A stretch of 48,308 nucleotides of DNA from WVWN01 sp964563535 (GCA_964563535.1 CAZLXP010000004.1:1-48308), one strand, 5' to 3'. Numbered from the stretch's first letter, positions 37,773 through 46,155 are shown. The notes: generated by a model from the sequence alone, not told the origin. A program made the numbers and translations.

Positions 37773-39629
37773 GTGAAAAAGTTCAAAGCACTCACGGCAG
37801 CATGCTTCATCTGTTACGCGACGAACGCGGCGGCGACCGCGGGAAAGTCGTGGCTCGAGGTCACGGCGGACGGCATCTTCACACGCACGGAGGCGTACGA
37901 CTTGCCCTCCGGTGGCACCCTACCCCAACCATACGTCGACGCGCCGCCGGAAGTTCTATGGACCCACAACGAACCGAATACTATATACCAGACCACCGCG
38001 CGCTTCGGGCACGGCGGCCGGTATATCTTCGCCGGCTCTTATTTGAACGATTGCGGCGCGCAGCTCTTCCCCACGACCGGCTCGGGCAATTTCGACTGGG
38101 AGCTCGAAGCCGGAACGAGCGTATATACCGCCGGGGCCCGCGATAAGGACGCCTTCTGCGCCGGCTTCGCGGGCGGCGCAGCCAACGACGTCAAACTCTT
38201 CCGCAGCGCATCCTCCACGCCGGTTTGGACCCATACCCCGAGCGGCGGGGAAACGGTCCGCGGTCCCGTCGGGATGCCCGCCGACGGCAGCTTCGTAGCC
38301 GCGTTAATATCCGCCGGGAGCGATACGAAACTCCGCGTCCTCAAGGCCGACAACGGTTCCGTTACAGACGAAAAGACCGTCACCGGAACCTTCCAGCGCG
38401 GGCCGCTAGTCGTCACTCCCGACGGTAAATTCATACTCTTCCGCGTGAACGCGATGCTGCACGTCTTCGGATTCAACGGGACCAGTTTGACGCTGCGTGA
38501 AAGCGTAGACACCGGTTCCTCGACCGATTGCCACGGCCTGTCGCACGACGGCCTATACCTCGTCCACGGCTTTACGACGACGACGGTGCGGCGATGGAAC
38601 GGGTCCGCGTACGAGGTGCTCTTCGTCCACAGCGAGCCGGGGTTCTACAGCGGCCGCGTCGTCCTCGACGGCGCGGGCCACCTCTACAACGCCTGGTATC
38701 GGACCGACTTCAAACAGGCGCGCGTCGTCTGCCACACCCTCCCCTCCTCCGCGCCGACGTGGACGTTTAACTACAAAATCGTAACGGGCTCCTACCAGGA
38801 TACAATCAACGAGATGGCGGTCACTGACGACGGCAAGTACCTCGTCGCCGCCTCGCTCGGCAACCAGGACGATCTCAACCCCGAAATCGAGATCTTCAAC
38901 GGCCTGACGGGTGAATACCTCTTCGGCGTCAATACGCCCGGGTCGATGGCCTGTTGCGATGTAACCGTATCGGGGGATAACGTCTATGCTACGGGAGCGG
39001 GGAAACATATCCATTTCAATACGAGCGGCCGCGGCGGCGACATATACGCCATTAGATTGGACGACGACGTGCCGGTGACCGGCCCGGACGGCTTCGTCGC
39101 GAGGCCGGCCGGCGACGCCGTGCGCGTGTCCTGGTGGGGCAAATGGCAGGGCCTGGCCGGCTTCAACCTCTACCGCGAGGGCGCCGGGACGGCCGCTGAC
39201 GCCGGGCGCGTAAAACTCAACGCTCAGCTGGTAACGGGCCGCTCGCCCTATCGGTACGTCGACGAGAACGTCTCCCCCGGCGAGACCTATAAGTATTGGC
39301 TCGAGGCCGTAGACTTGAACGGCGAGCGGGAGACCTTCGGGCCGGCGGAGGTCCGGCTGGCTACTAAGGCCGCGGCCTTCGCGCTCTACCAGAACGCCCC
39401 TAACCCGACGCGCGGGATTACGACGTTCGCGTTCTCGCTGCCGCAGGGCGGCACGGCCGCGTTGGCCGTCTACGACCTGGCGGGCCGCGAGGTCTGGCGG
39501 CACGAGGGTATTTTCGCCGAAGGGAAGAACGAGCTCGCGGCGACGCTCGAGCTGGCGCCGGGCGTTTACGTATACCGCCTCGACGCCGCGGGCCACGGCG
39601 CGGCGAAGAAGATGGTCGTAATCAGATAA
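37773..39629 (+). CDS. Secreted WD/PQQ-type propeller protein with T9SS type A sorting domain
   Basis: 618 residues from GTG (AAGGAGAG upstream). Signal peptide MKKFKALTAACFICYATNAA. Residues ~40-430 form a beta-propeller with repeated xxDGKYxxAAS, xPDGKFILF and DGLYLVHG blades. Residues ~440-530 are fibronectin-III-like (VRVSWWGKWQGLAGFNLYRE, YKYWLEAVDLNGERE). The C-terminus (residues ~535-618) is a canonical Por/T9SS type A sorting domain: LYQNAPNPTRGITTFAFSLP, then AALAVYDLAGREV, then APGVYVYRLDA, closing AKKMVVIR. Such domains direct export through SprA and are cleaved or used as anchors. This implies a working T9SS in the cell. Confidence 0.92.
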   Translation: MKKFKALTAACFICYATNAAATAGKSWLEVTADGIFTRTEAYDLPSGGTLPQPYVDAPPEVLWTHNEPNTIYQTTARFGHGGRYIFAGSYLNDCGAQLFPTTGSGNFDWELEAGTSVYTAGARDKDAFCAGFAGGAANDVKLFRSASSTPVWTHTPSGGETVRGPVGMPADGSFVAALISAGSDTKLRVLKADNGSVTDEKTVTGTFQRGPLVVTPDGKFILFRVNAMLHVFGFNGTSLTLRESVDTGSSTDCHGLSHDGLYLVHGFTTTTVRRWNGSAYEVLFVHSEPGFYSGRVVLDGAGHLYNAWYRTDFKQARVVCHTLPSSAPTWTFNYKIVTGSYQDTINEMAVTDDGKYLVAASLGNQDDLNPEIEIFNGLTGEYLFGVNTPGSMACCDVTVSGDNVYATGAGKHIHFNTSGRGGDIYAIRLDDDVPVTGPDGFVARPAGDAVRVSWWGKWQGLAGFNLYREGAGTAADAGRVKLNAQLVTGRSPYRYVDENVSPGETYKYWLEAVDLNGERETFGPAEVRLATKAAAFALYQNAPNPTRGITTFAFSLPQGGTAALAVYDLAGREVWRHEGIFAEGKNELAATLELAPGVYVYRLDAAGHGAAKKMVVIR

Positions 39630-39639
39630 AGGGGTGTTT

Positions 39640-40158
39640 ATGACGCTGGCCGGTAACAGGATACTGATATTCGTGGACGACGGCTACGAAGACCTCGAGT
39701 TCTGGTATCCCAAAATAAGGCTTGAGGAGGAGGGCGCGGTGGTGGACGTGGCCGCGGCGCAAAAGGGGGTTTACCACGGCAAATACGGCTACCCGGCCCG
39801 GGCGGACCTGGCGTTCGGCGACGTCGACGCCGCGGCCTACGACGCCCTCGTCATCCCCGGCGGCCAAGCGCCGGACCGCATAAGGCGCCACAAAAACGCC
39901 GTTCGCGTCGTAAAAGAGATAATCCGCGCGGGCAAGCCGGTGGCGGCGATATGCCACGGGCCTCAAGTGCTCATTTCCGCGGACGCGCTGCGGGGCAAAC
40001 GCGCCACCTGCTTCGAGAGCATCAAGGACGACGTAATGAATGCCGGCGCCGAGTATTTTGACGCCGAAGTAGTCGCCGACGGCGGCATCATAACCAGCCG
40101 GAAGCCCGCGGACCTCCCCGTTTTCTGCCGCGCCATAATCGCCGCGTTGTCCCCCTAA
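39640..40158 (+). CDS. PfpI/DJ-1 family protein (class I glutamine amidotransferase-like)
   Basis: 172 residues from ATG 39640, with AAAGGGGTG upstream; an in-frame GTG six bases earlier lies inside that site. The nucleophile elbow AAICHGPQVL holds Cys105, with Glu17 (DGYEDLEFWYP) and the His that follows Cys, as in PfpI/YhbO-type proteins. The first strand is ILIFVDDGYEDLE and YDALVIPGGQAPD is the oxyanion region. Members act as deglycases, chaperones or intracellular proteases; the exact activity is unknown. It follows the T9SS substrate gene by 10 bp and may be co-transcribed. It ends at a terminator. Confidence 0.92.
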   Translation: MTLAGNRILIFVDDGYEDLEFWYPKIRLEEEGAVVDVAAAQKGVYHGKYGYPARADLAFGDVDAAAYDALVIPGGQAPDRIRRHKNAVRVVKEIIRAGKPVAAICHGPQVLISADALRGKRATCFESIKDDVMNAGAEYFDAEVVADGGIITSRKPADLPVFCRAIIAALSP

Positions 40159-40173
40159 AACTAAAATTTAAGG

Positions 40174-40199
40174 AAAGGCCGGCTCGAGCCGGCCTTTTT
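40174..40199. terminator. Bidirectional intrinsic terminator after the PfpI gene
   Basis: AAAGGCCGGCTCGAGCCGGC-CTTT palindrome followed by TTTTT on the plus strand. It lies between convergent genes and can also serve 40227. Confidence 0.85.
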
Positions 40200-40226
40200 C
40201 GTCCGCGCTATACGACGCTACTTATT

Positions 40227-41186
40227 TCAACGCCACGCCAGGCGGTAAGCCGTCAGCGGCCGCGCGGCCTCGGCGCCGCGAAACGTCACTACCCACGTGC
40301 CGTCGCCGCTCGCGGCGACGGCGACCCCGTTAGCCACGGCCGCCGGTTCGCCGCCCTCGGGCCGCCAGAAAAATTGCCGCCCGCCGCTCTCGAAGGAACC
40401 GTTCCGCGCCGGCACCGCGATTTTCCTCAACGACGCCCCCGGCCCTTCCGCCGTCGTCGGGGCGAGGCGCCAGGCCGCCGGGAGGTACGGCGAGGTCCGC
40501 ACGTCGGCCGAAAGCTTCTCCCCCAACTTAGCCTCGGCCTCGTCGCGGCCGGCGAGGCGCGTCACGTGCCGGTTCTCGAGGTTATAACCGTAAAGTTCCA
40601 AGCCGCTCACGCCCGGCGCCTTTCCCCCTCCCACCTCGCGGCCTATTACCAGGCGCGACTCGCCCGCCCAATCCACGAAATCGCCACCCGCCACCGGCAA
40701 CGGTTCCCGGGCGCCGGAATCCAGTTCGTATATCACCGGCCTCGTTACGTAACCGTTCCCTACGAAGCCGTCGTAATACAGCGCCGCCCCCAACGCCGCG
40801 GCGTCCATGGAGAGCTCGCGGCAGAGGATGCTCGTCCGGGCAAACGGCGGCTCGAGCGTATTGTCTATCACCTCGAGCTGCTCGCCTACGGCCACCCTTT
40901 TCCAATCCTCGTCGCACGCCGCGGACCAAACGCCGCTCAGCTCGAAGGGCGCCCCCTTGCCCTTCAAAATCGCCACCGTTCCCGGGTACGGCTCTCCTTC
41001 GAAAGTCGGCCAAACGAACACGGCGAGAGCGTCCCCCGCGTCGCTGGCGGCCGCGGCTACGTAAAACGACGGCGCCGAAGGGACGCGGAGCGGATATTCG
41101 CCCGCCACGTACGGCGTCTCGGCCCGAGCCGGGAAGGCGCCGAGCAGACAGCCGACTGCGGCTAACGCGATGCGGCCTTTTTCCAT
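40227..41186 (-). CDS. Secreted protein of unknown function
   Basis: 319 residues from ATG 41186, inside the 3' end of the aconitase-like gene (25-bp overlap). Signal peptide MEKGRIALAAVGCLLGAFPA ending ARAE. The mature protein has a long series of beta-strand segments (YVAAAASDAGDALAVFVWPT, WKRVAVGEQLEVIDNTLE, FVDWAGESRLVIGREVGGGK), suggesting a propeller or beta-sandwich domain. It has no C-terminal VAPAS tag (ends PLTAYRLAWR). No family is recognised. Its start has only a weak ribosome site, so coupling to the upstream gene is likely. Confidence 0.72.
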   Translation of the reverse strand: MEKGRIALAAVGCLLGAFPARAETPYVAGEYPLRVPSAPSFYVAAAASDAGDALAVFVWPTFEGEPYPGTVAILKGKGAPFELSGVWSAACDEDWKRVAVGEQLEVIDNTLEPPFARTSILCRELSMDAAALGAALYYDGFVGNGYVTRPVIYELDSGAREPLPVAGGDFVDWAGESRLVIGREVGGGKAPGVSGLELYGYNLENRHVTRLAGRDEAEAKLGEKLSADVRTSPYLPAAWRLAPTTAEGPGASLRKIAVPARNGSFESGGRQFFWRPEGGEPAAVANGVAVAASGDGTWVVTFRGAEAARPLTAYRLAWR

Positions 41187-42364
41187 AAAGGGGTGGGATC
41201 GCAAAGCTCGCCGGCCAACGCCGCCGCCGCGGCGCCGGCCGCGCTCACGTAGTAGACTTCTACGTCGCGTTCGACGCAGACTTCGAACGCGCACAAACCG
41301 GTCGCCGCGACGCCGGCCTCGCCGGAGGTAAGCTCTTCGGCCCACGGCAGCGCGCACGACGGCAGGACCGTAGCGCCCGCGTCTACGAGGTCCGTAAGGT
41401 AGCTTTTGGCAAGGGATTCAAAATGCGCCCCGCGGGAAGCGGGCGATACCCACAGTTGAACGTCGGAGTGGATGCTTTTTTTGGCCAATACCCGGGCCGC
41501 CGCCCGCAGCTCGGCGGCCGACGCCCCGGGGCCGATGACGACGCGGCGGACAAAAGCGTCGGATACTTCCGCCAACGGCGCAACGTCGAAACCGGGGGCG
41601 CCTTTCTTCCGGAAGCCGTATTGAGGCGCGAGACGCGTGAAGTCGTAATCGAACAGCGCGCTGAATTCGGCCGCCGCCGTGCCCGGCGCGCACATTACCG
41701 TCGCCGGGCCGCAGAGCGCCGCCGCCCCCGCCAGCCCCTCGCGGCCCCCCTCGTCCAGCGCCTCCACCACGCCCCCGCCGAATTCCAAAATCGCGCCCCG
41801 CGCGCCGCCCCGACCGAATTGGCCGGCGACGTACAACCCGACGTCCACGCCGCCCACGGCCGGCCCCAATTTGCCTCGACACTCGAGGCGGTGTACGTCC
41901 GGCAATTCGGCCTCGAATGTCCCCTGCATTAATAGTTCCGCAAGCGACGTGCCCTCGAGCGGCCACACCAACGAACCGCGGCCCGACGTCTGTGCCCCCG
42001 GCAAGCCCAGCGCCGCCACCAGGTCGCCGGGCCCCGCCAGCCCCCGTTCGTGTAAAACAGCTAGAGCGCAACCGGCCGCGGGGTGCACGAGGTGAAAACC
42101 GAAAACCGCGGCCTGGGCCCGCGCCCGCGCCGCCAACCGCGACGCGCCGCCGCCCCGGCAGTCGCCCGAAAAAATTATCGCCCGATTGGGGTCGAAGGCG
42201 CGGCCGGCCGCCGGGTTGACGGACTCCAGCGCGGTTAACGCTTCCTCACCGCCAAGGATGAGCACGTCCGGTTTAAGGCGCGCCTGGGAGCCGTCGACTG
42301 TCGTCCCGTCGGCGGCGTGGCCTCGGATAATCTCTCGCGCCGTCTTATACGCGGCCGAACCGAT
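41162..42364 (-). CDS. Degenerate aconitase/LeuC-superfamily protein, probable AUC start
   Basis: 400 residues if started at AUC 42364. Sequence in frame upstream of the first GTG (42265) is clearly coding: YKTAREIIRGHAADGTTVD- and GSQARLKPDVLILGG match the aconitase N-terminus. Only AUC, with GGGAGG 6 nt before it, follows the last upstream stop; no ATG, GTG or TTG exists there. Later segments DVGLYVAGQFGRGGARGAIL and ASAAELRAAARVLAKK follow the superfamily. The Fe-S ligand loops are lost: SCTNG is IGPGAS (residues 277-282), GCGPC-type is PSCALPW with only Cys337 left, and DSHT is replaced by LPGAQT. Probably not a hydratase; the role is unknown. Confidence 0.72.
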   Translation of the reverse strand: MGSAAYKTAREIIRGHAADGTTVDGSQARLKPDVLILGGEEALTALESVNPAAGRAFDPNRAIIFSGDCRGGGASRLAARARAQAAVFGFHLVHPAAGCALAVLHERGLAGPGDLVAALGLPGAQTSGRGSLVWPLEGTSLAELLMQGTFEAELPDVHRLECRGKLGPAVGGVDVGLYVAGQFGRGGARGAILEFGGGVVEALDEGGREGLAGAAALCGPATVMCAPGTAAAEFSALFDYDFTRLAPQYGFRKKGAPGFDVAPLAEVSDAFVRRVVIGPGASAAELRAAARVLAKKSIHSDVQLWVSPASRGAHFESLAKSYLTDLVDAGATVLPSCALPWAEELTSGEAGVAATGLCAFEVCVERDVEVYYVSAAGAAAAALAGELCDPTPLWKKAASR

Positions 42365-42392
42365 TGACTACCTCCCGCTTATCAGTTATAAT
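42364..42392 (+). promoter_or_regulatory. Promoter of the 42409 gene
   Basis: TTGACT, 17-bp spacer and exact TATAAT on the plus strand. The -35 overlaps the ribosome site and start of the divergent aconitase-like gene. Confidence 0.75.
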
Positions 42393-42408
42393 ATTAACGG
42401 GCGACGGA

Positions 42409-42846
42409 ATGCGAAAATTTATTTCAACATTCTTGTTGTTCGCGGGGGCGGCGTGGCTTCCGGCTTTCGCCGACGCCGCGGCGAGCGACGCGGGAACCGC
42501 CGAAGCGGAGGCCGAGTACGTCGTGCGCGAAGAGAAGGTCGTCAACTTCGAGACCGGGAAAATCGAAACCGAAACGGTCATCGAATTCCCGGAGCTCGAA
42601 ATTTTACCCGAGCTCGCGCGCCCGGTCGAGATCATTATTCCGCGTACCAAGCCCGACTTCGATAAAATGCCCTTCACGATTTACAACAACGAGCCGTCGT
42701 ATTACTTGCCGGAAGAGTACCGGGCGCGATATTACCGCCGGGCGCCGGTCGGCGACTCGCTGGGCGACGTCAAAACGGGCGATATGTTCAAGGCGGCCGA
42801 AACGGACGAGGGCGGGGAAGAAGACGCCGAGAACAACGGCGGCTAG
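42409..42846 (+). CDS. Secreted acidic protein of unknown function
   Basis: 145 residues from ATG 42409; an upstream in-frame TTG at 42364 lies on the -35 element and is rejected. Signal peptide MRKFISTFLLFAGAAWLPAF, then an acidic, Glu-rich region (EAEYVVREEKVVNFETGKIE), a basic Tyr-rich patch (YLPEEYRARYYRRAP) and a very acidic tail (AAETDEGGEEDAENNGG). No domain is recognised. It is probably periplasmic or surface-exposed, possibly metal- or protein-binding through its acidic residues. It is divergent from the aconitase-like gene with only 44 bp between the starts. Confidence 0.7.
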   Translation: MRKFISTFLLFAGAAWLPAFADAAASDAGTAEAEAEYVVREEKVVNFETGKIETETVIEFPELEILPELARPVEIIIPRTKPDFDKMPFTIYNNEPSYYLPEEYRARYYRRAPVGDSLGDVKTGDMFKAAETDEGGEEDAENNGG

Positions 42847-42951
42847 AACCCGCGTCGTAATAATTCGGCCGCCGCGCGGTTATGCGGCCGCCCCGGCTTA
42901 GCGGCTATACATCGCGGCTTTCCCGTTACCCCCGCCCGGGCGCAACCGGTG

Positions 42952-43209
42952 CTACGCTTTCGCTTTCTCCTTAGTAGATACCTTACTAATTAAATCTTTC
43001 GACTCCTCGACGAGGGTGTCGACGCGCCCGCGAGCGTCTTTCGCGAACTTCTGGGCTTCCTTCTTCATCTCGGCCGCGGCCTCGGCGATATCCGCGCGCG
43101 TCTCCTTGCCCGCCTTAGGCGCGAAGAGTATCCCGAGGATGCCGCCCACGACGGTGCCGACTATAAAAGACAGCAAAACCAAGCCGGCGCCGCTATCTCT
43201 TTCCGCCAT
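42952..43209 (-). CDS. YtxH-domain membrane protein
   Basis: 85 residues. One N-terminal membrane helix (LVLLSFIVGTVVGGILGILF) carries the GxxxGxxxxLLFAPxxGxExR family signature (GILGILFAPKAGKETRADIA), followed by a charged coiled-coil (AEAAAEMKKEAQKFAKDARG and VDTLVEESKDLISKV). YtxH proteins are general envelope or stress proteins of unknown mechanism. It lies 12 bp downstream of the DUF948 gene, the usual pairing. Confidence 0.9.
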   Translation of the reverse strand: MAERDSGAGLVLLSFIVGTVVGGILGILFAPKAGKETRADIAEAAAEMKKEAQKFAKDARGRVDTLVEESKDLISKVSTKEKAKA

Positions 43210-43221
43210 TATGCACTCCTC

Positions 43222-43659
43222 CTAGTCGCTTTCGTTCTCCGCGGCACCCCCGGGCGTCCCTTCTTCCGGGACAACCTGTTCTCTCTTGGCCCCCGCAAGC
43301 CGCCCGAGCCAGGAACCTATGAGGATGAAAAAGGGCGCCAGCGCCGCGAGCTTAGAAAATATCGTCTCGTCCAAGAACTTCACCGCCCCCCGCACCCTTT
43401 CCACCAGCAAACGCGCCGCCGCGGCGCCGTCGCTGATTACCGACGACGCCTCCGCGACGTTCGACGTAATCTGCTCGGCGTTCTCCAAGACCTTCCTAAC
43501 GCTGGCCGAAGCCGCCGGGACTTCCTTGCGGACGTCGGCGATGACCTGGTTGATGCGGCCTACGGTCCCGGCGCACCGCACGATAAGCCAGGCCAGCGCC
43601 CCGGCGACCAGGATTATGGCGAGCGCCAAAGCCCAATATACGGCGTCTACCGCGGTCAT
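43222..43659 (-). CDS. DUF948-like membrane-anchored coiled-coil protein
   Basis: 145 residues from ATG 43659 (GAAGG upstream); longer in-frame upstream sequence overlaps the desulfurase gene and is rejected. The N-terminal helix AVYWALALAIILVAGALAWL anchors a coiled-coil (RINQVIADVRKEVPAASASV, ENAEQITSNVAEASSVISDG), a second hydrophobic segment (LAALAPFFILIGSWLGRLA) and an acidic tail (PEEGTPGGAAENESD). This matches DUF948 proteins, which are membrane-bound and often lie beside YtxH. The role is not defined; a function at the envelope or in the stress response is inferred. Confidence 0.85.
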   Translation of the reverse strand: MTAVDAVYWALALAIILVAGALAWLIVRCAGTVGRINQVIADVRKEVPAASASVRKVLENAEQITSNVAEASSVISDGAAAARLLVERVRGAVKFLDETIFSKLAALAPFFILIGSWLGRLAGAKREQVVPEEGTPGGAAENESD

Positions 43660-43685
43660 AGAATACCTTCTTTCATAAACGTCAA

Positions 43686-44843
43686 TCAGGCGGTCGGCGA
43701 CAACGCGCGCAGCCGCTCCACGGCGGGCGGTAGGACCTCCAACACGCGGCCTATGTCTTCCGCCGTCGTATACTTCCCCAGGCTGAAGCGTACGGACCCC
43801 CGCGCCACTTCCGGCGGGCAACCCATCGCGGTGTGGACGTGGGAAGGCTCGCTCGAGCCGGTGGCGCAGGCCGAACCGGTGGCCGCGGAGATGCCCTCCA
43901 TGTCGAGGGCCAATATTACGGATTCTCCTTCCACGCCGGGGAAGCAAGCGTTCAACGTGTTCGGCATCGCGTTCTCTGCCGGCGTCATTAATACTACCGA
44001 GCCGGCCATCGCGAGGATGCCGTCCTTCAACCTGTCCCGGAGGCGGCCGAGCCTCTTACCCTCCTCTTCATAATCGGCCGTCGCGAGCTCGAGCGCCCGG
44101 GCAAGGCCGATAATGCCCGGCGTGTTATGAGTGCCGGCGCGGCGCCCCTCTTCCTGGCGGCCGCCGTGAATCACCGGCACCAACGCCACGCCGTTTCGGA
44201 CGTAGAGGGCGCCGACGCCCTTCGGCCCGTAGAATTTGTGGGCCGAAATCGAGAGCAGGTCGACGCCGAGGTCCTTGACGTTTACCGCGATCTTGCCCGC
44301 CGTCTGGACCGCGTCGGTGTGGAAGAGGACGCCGCGTGCGCGCGCGACCGCGGCCAGCGCCGCTACGGGCTCGACGGTCCCCACCTCGTTGTTGCCGTGC
44401 ATTATCGAAACGAGGACCGTGTCCGGACGAATGGCGGCCGCCAGCACGTCGGGATGGATTACGCCGTCGTTATCCGGCGGGAGGAACGTCACGTCCCAGC
44501 CCTCGTCGGCGAGCCACTCGCAGGTCACGAGGACCGCCGGGTGCTCCACCGCCGACGTTATGACGTGGCGGCCCCGCTCGCGAAGGGCGTACGCGACGCC
44601 CTTAATCGCGAGGTTGTCGGCCTCGGAGCCGCCGGCGGTGAAAATTATCTCTTCGGGGGAGTCGGCGCCGAGGAGGGCGGCGACCTTCTCGCGGGCCTCG
44701 TCCACCGGGCCGCGGGCGCGCTGGCCGAAACGATGGAGGTTGAAGGGGTTCGCGAAGTTGTCGGCGAAGAACGGCGCCATAGCCGCTATGACCTCGGGCG
44801 CCGTCGGCGTCGTAGAGTTGTAGTCGAGGTAAATACCTTCCAT
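43686..44843 (-). CDS. Cysteine desulfurase (NifS/IscS family)
   Basis: 385 residues from ATG 44843, with AGGTG 6 nt before it; a TTG three codons earlier lies inside that site. A PLP enzyme that takes sulfur from cysteine for Fe-S clusters and other sulfur cofactors. Motifs: IYLDYNSTTPT at the N-terminus, AVEHPAVL with His101, HTDAVQTAGK, the PLP lysine in SISAHKFYGPKG (Lys203), and the active-site loop GSACATGSSEPSHV (Cys326). All key residues are intact. Spacing and motifs fit class I (NifS/IscS) rather than SufS. No iscU is next to it; it may supply several pathways. Confidence 0.95.
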   Translation of the reverse strand: MEGIYLDYNSTTPTAPEVIAAMAPFFADNFANPFNLHRFGQRARGPVDEAREKVAALLGADSPEEIIFTAGGSEADNLAIKGVAYALRERGRHVITSAVEHPAVLVTCEWLADEGWDVTFLPPDNDGVIHPDVLAAAIRPDTVLVSIMHGNNEVGTVEPVAALAAVARARGVLFHTDAVQTAGKIAVNVKDLGVDLLSISAHKFYGPKGVGALYVRNGVALVPVIHGGRQEEGRRAGTHNTPGIIGLARALELATADYEEEGKRLGRLRDRLKDGILAMAGSVVLMTPAENAMPNTLNACFPGVEGESVILALDMEGISAATGSACATGSSEPSHVHTAMGCPPEVARGSVRFSLGKYTTAEDIGRVLEVLPPAVERLRALSPTA

Positions 44844-44867
44844 AATCAACACCTGCGAGGGGCGGAA

Positions 44868-44896
44868 ATATTACCAAAAAACGATAAATTACGCAA
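44868..44896 (-). promoter_or_regulatory. Promoter of the cysteine desulfurase operon
   Basis: TTGCGT (44896-44891), 17-bp spacer and TAATAT (44873-44868) on the minus strand, 25 bp before the ATG at 44843. Downstream genes 43222 and 42952 may be co-transcribed. Confidence 0.5.
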
Positions 44897-45035
44897 CCCC
44901 AACCTAAAATCCACCGCGGAACCCTTAACCGCGTCGCGTAACGATAAAAAGGCCCGCGTTACTAATATTAAGAAATAGAGTACGATATTTTGCCCGGCCC
45001 GTTCCCGTACGAACGGACCCGGGCGAAACGAAACT

Positions 45036-46028
45036 ATGTCAAGGGAAAAAATATTCCTAATCGTATGTATTTTAACTACGGCCGTCGCGACGTTAAATCG
45101 CTGCGATAATCCGGCCGGAGATAATAACGGGGAACCTTGGAATTACGGCCCTTGGGATTATTATAAATTCAAAATACCTATAAGCGTAGTTTACATGATA
45201 AACATAAACGAAGGTTGGGCAGGTGCACATGGGCCCATGTTTTTAAAATACGAAGAAGGTAAATGGTCAATTTTTAAGAATTTTAAAAAGGAGTTGGGTT
45301 ATGCTGATTTAAACGATATTGATTTCTCCGAGCCCAAAGACGGGTGGGCGGTAGGATATTCCTTTATACCCAACATAGGGGATAAGGGACAGATCTTCCA
45401 TTACGACGGCTCGAGCTGGAAAGTATTAACGCCGTTCGAGATGGCCCCTTTATATTGCGTGGCCGCGGTGGCGCCGGACGACGTATGGGCCGCGGGCTGG
45501 TATGGCACGATGTACCACTACGACGGCTCGAGCTGGGCCCGGGTCCCTTTCCCCGAAAGTTACGAGATATGCGCCCTCCACTTCCCCGCCCCGGACGACG
45601 GTTGGGCCGTTGGTTATAACGGTACGTGCTTCCACTACGACGGCTCAGCATGGCGCCCCGTTAACATAAGTAGTTACGAACACCGCTACGACGTATTCTT
45701 CCCCACCCGCGACGAGGGCTGGGCCGTAGGAGGGGGCGGCGTCGTGCCGGAGTACCCCGCACAATACCCGATATTCCATTATAAAAACGGCGAGTGGAAT
45801 CGCGTGTTCAGGCGCGAGCACGTGAAATTGAGCGGCGTCCACTTCGCCGCGCCCGACGACGGCTGGGCCGCCGGTACGCACGTCCTACGGTATGACGGAA
45901 AAGGGTGGCACGTTATCACGCCTCCCGGAAAACTCTACGTTTTCGACGTCTTCACCCTCGGCGGCGACGACGTTTGGCTCGCCTGCAACCACGGGACGAT
46001 ATGCAAGTATAACCCGAATAAAAAATAA
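45036..46028 (+). CDS. Secreted seven-bladed WAVG-repeat propeller protein
   Basis: 330 residues. The hydrophobic N-terminus MSREKIFLIVCILTTAVATL is a signal peptide; a Cys follows at NRC, but the lipobox is poor. Seven repeats of the form [DG]GWAVGxxGxxFHYDGSxW (for example DGWAVGYNGTCFHYDGSAW, DDVWAAGWYGTMYHYDGSSW) make a WD/Ycf48-like propeller of about 40 residues per blade. The last blade is incomplete and is probably completed by the N-terminus. These occur on secreted or outer-membrane proteins; no enzymatic motif is seen. It has lower GC in its first ~100 codons than its neighbours and no VAPAS or T9SS tag. Isolated, with a terminator downstream. Confidence 0.82.
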   Translation: MSREKIFLIVCILTTAVATLNRCDNPAGDNNGEPWNYGPWDYYKFKIPISVVYMININEGWAGAHGPMFLKYEEGKWSIFKNFKKELGYADLNDIDFSEPKDGWAVGYSFIPNIGDKGQIFHYDGSSWKVLTPFEMAPLYCVAAVAPDDVWAAGWYGTMYHYDGSSWARVPFPESYEICALHFPAPDDGWAVGYNGTCFHYDGSAWRPVNISSYEHRYDVFFPTRDEGWAVGGGGVVPEYPAQYPIFHYKNGEWNRVFRREHVKLSGVHFAAPDDGWAAGTHVLRYDGKGWHVITPPGKLYVFDVFTLGGDDVWLACNHGTICKYNPNKK

Positions 46029-46059
46029 CCTTTGCGCAAGCGAATCGAGGCACAACCGA

Positions 46060-46089
46060 AAAGGCGCCCGGGCGGCGCCTTTGCCTTTA
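46060..46089 (+). terminator. Probable terminator of the WAVG-repeat gene
   Basis: AAAGGCGCC/GGCGCCTTT stem of 9 bp with a CGGGC loop; the T-tract is poor (TTTGCCTTT). Confidence 0.6.
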
Positions 46090-46102
46090 GCAAACGCGGG
46101 CC

Positions 46103-46131
46103 TTGATTGCCCGGCCGTTTTATCATAATTT
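46103..46131 (+). promoter_or_regulatory. Promoter of cstA
   Basis: TTGATT, 17-bp spacer and TAATTT, 24 bp before the start codon, with AAGGAG between. Confidence 0.5.
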
Positions 46132-46155
46132 TACTAAAAGGAGCTGACGCGTGAA

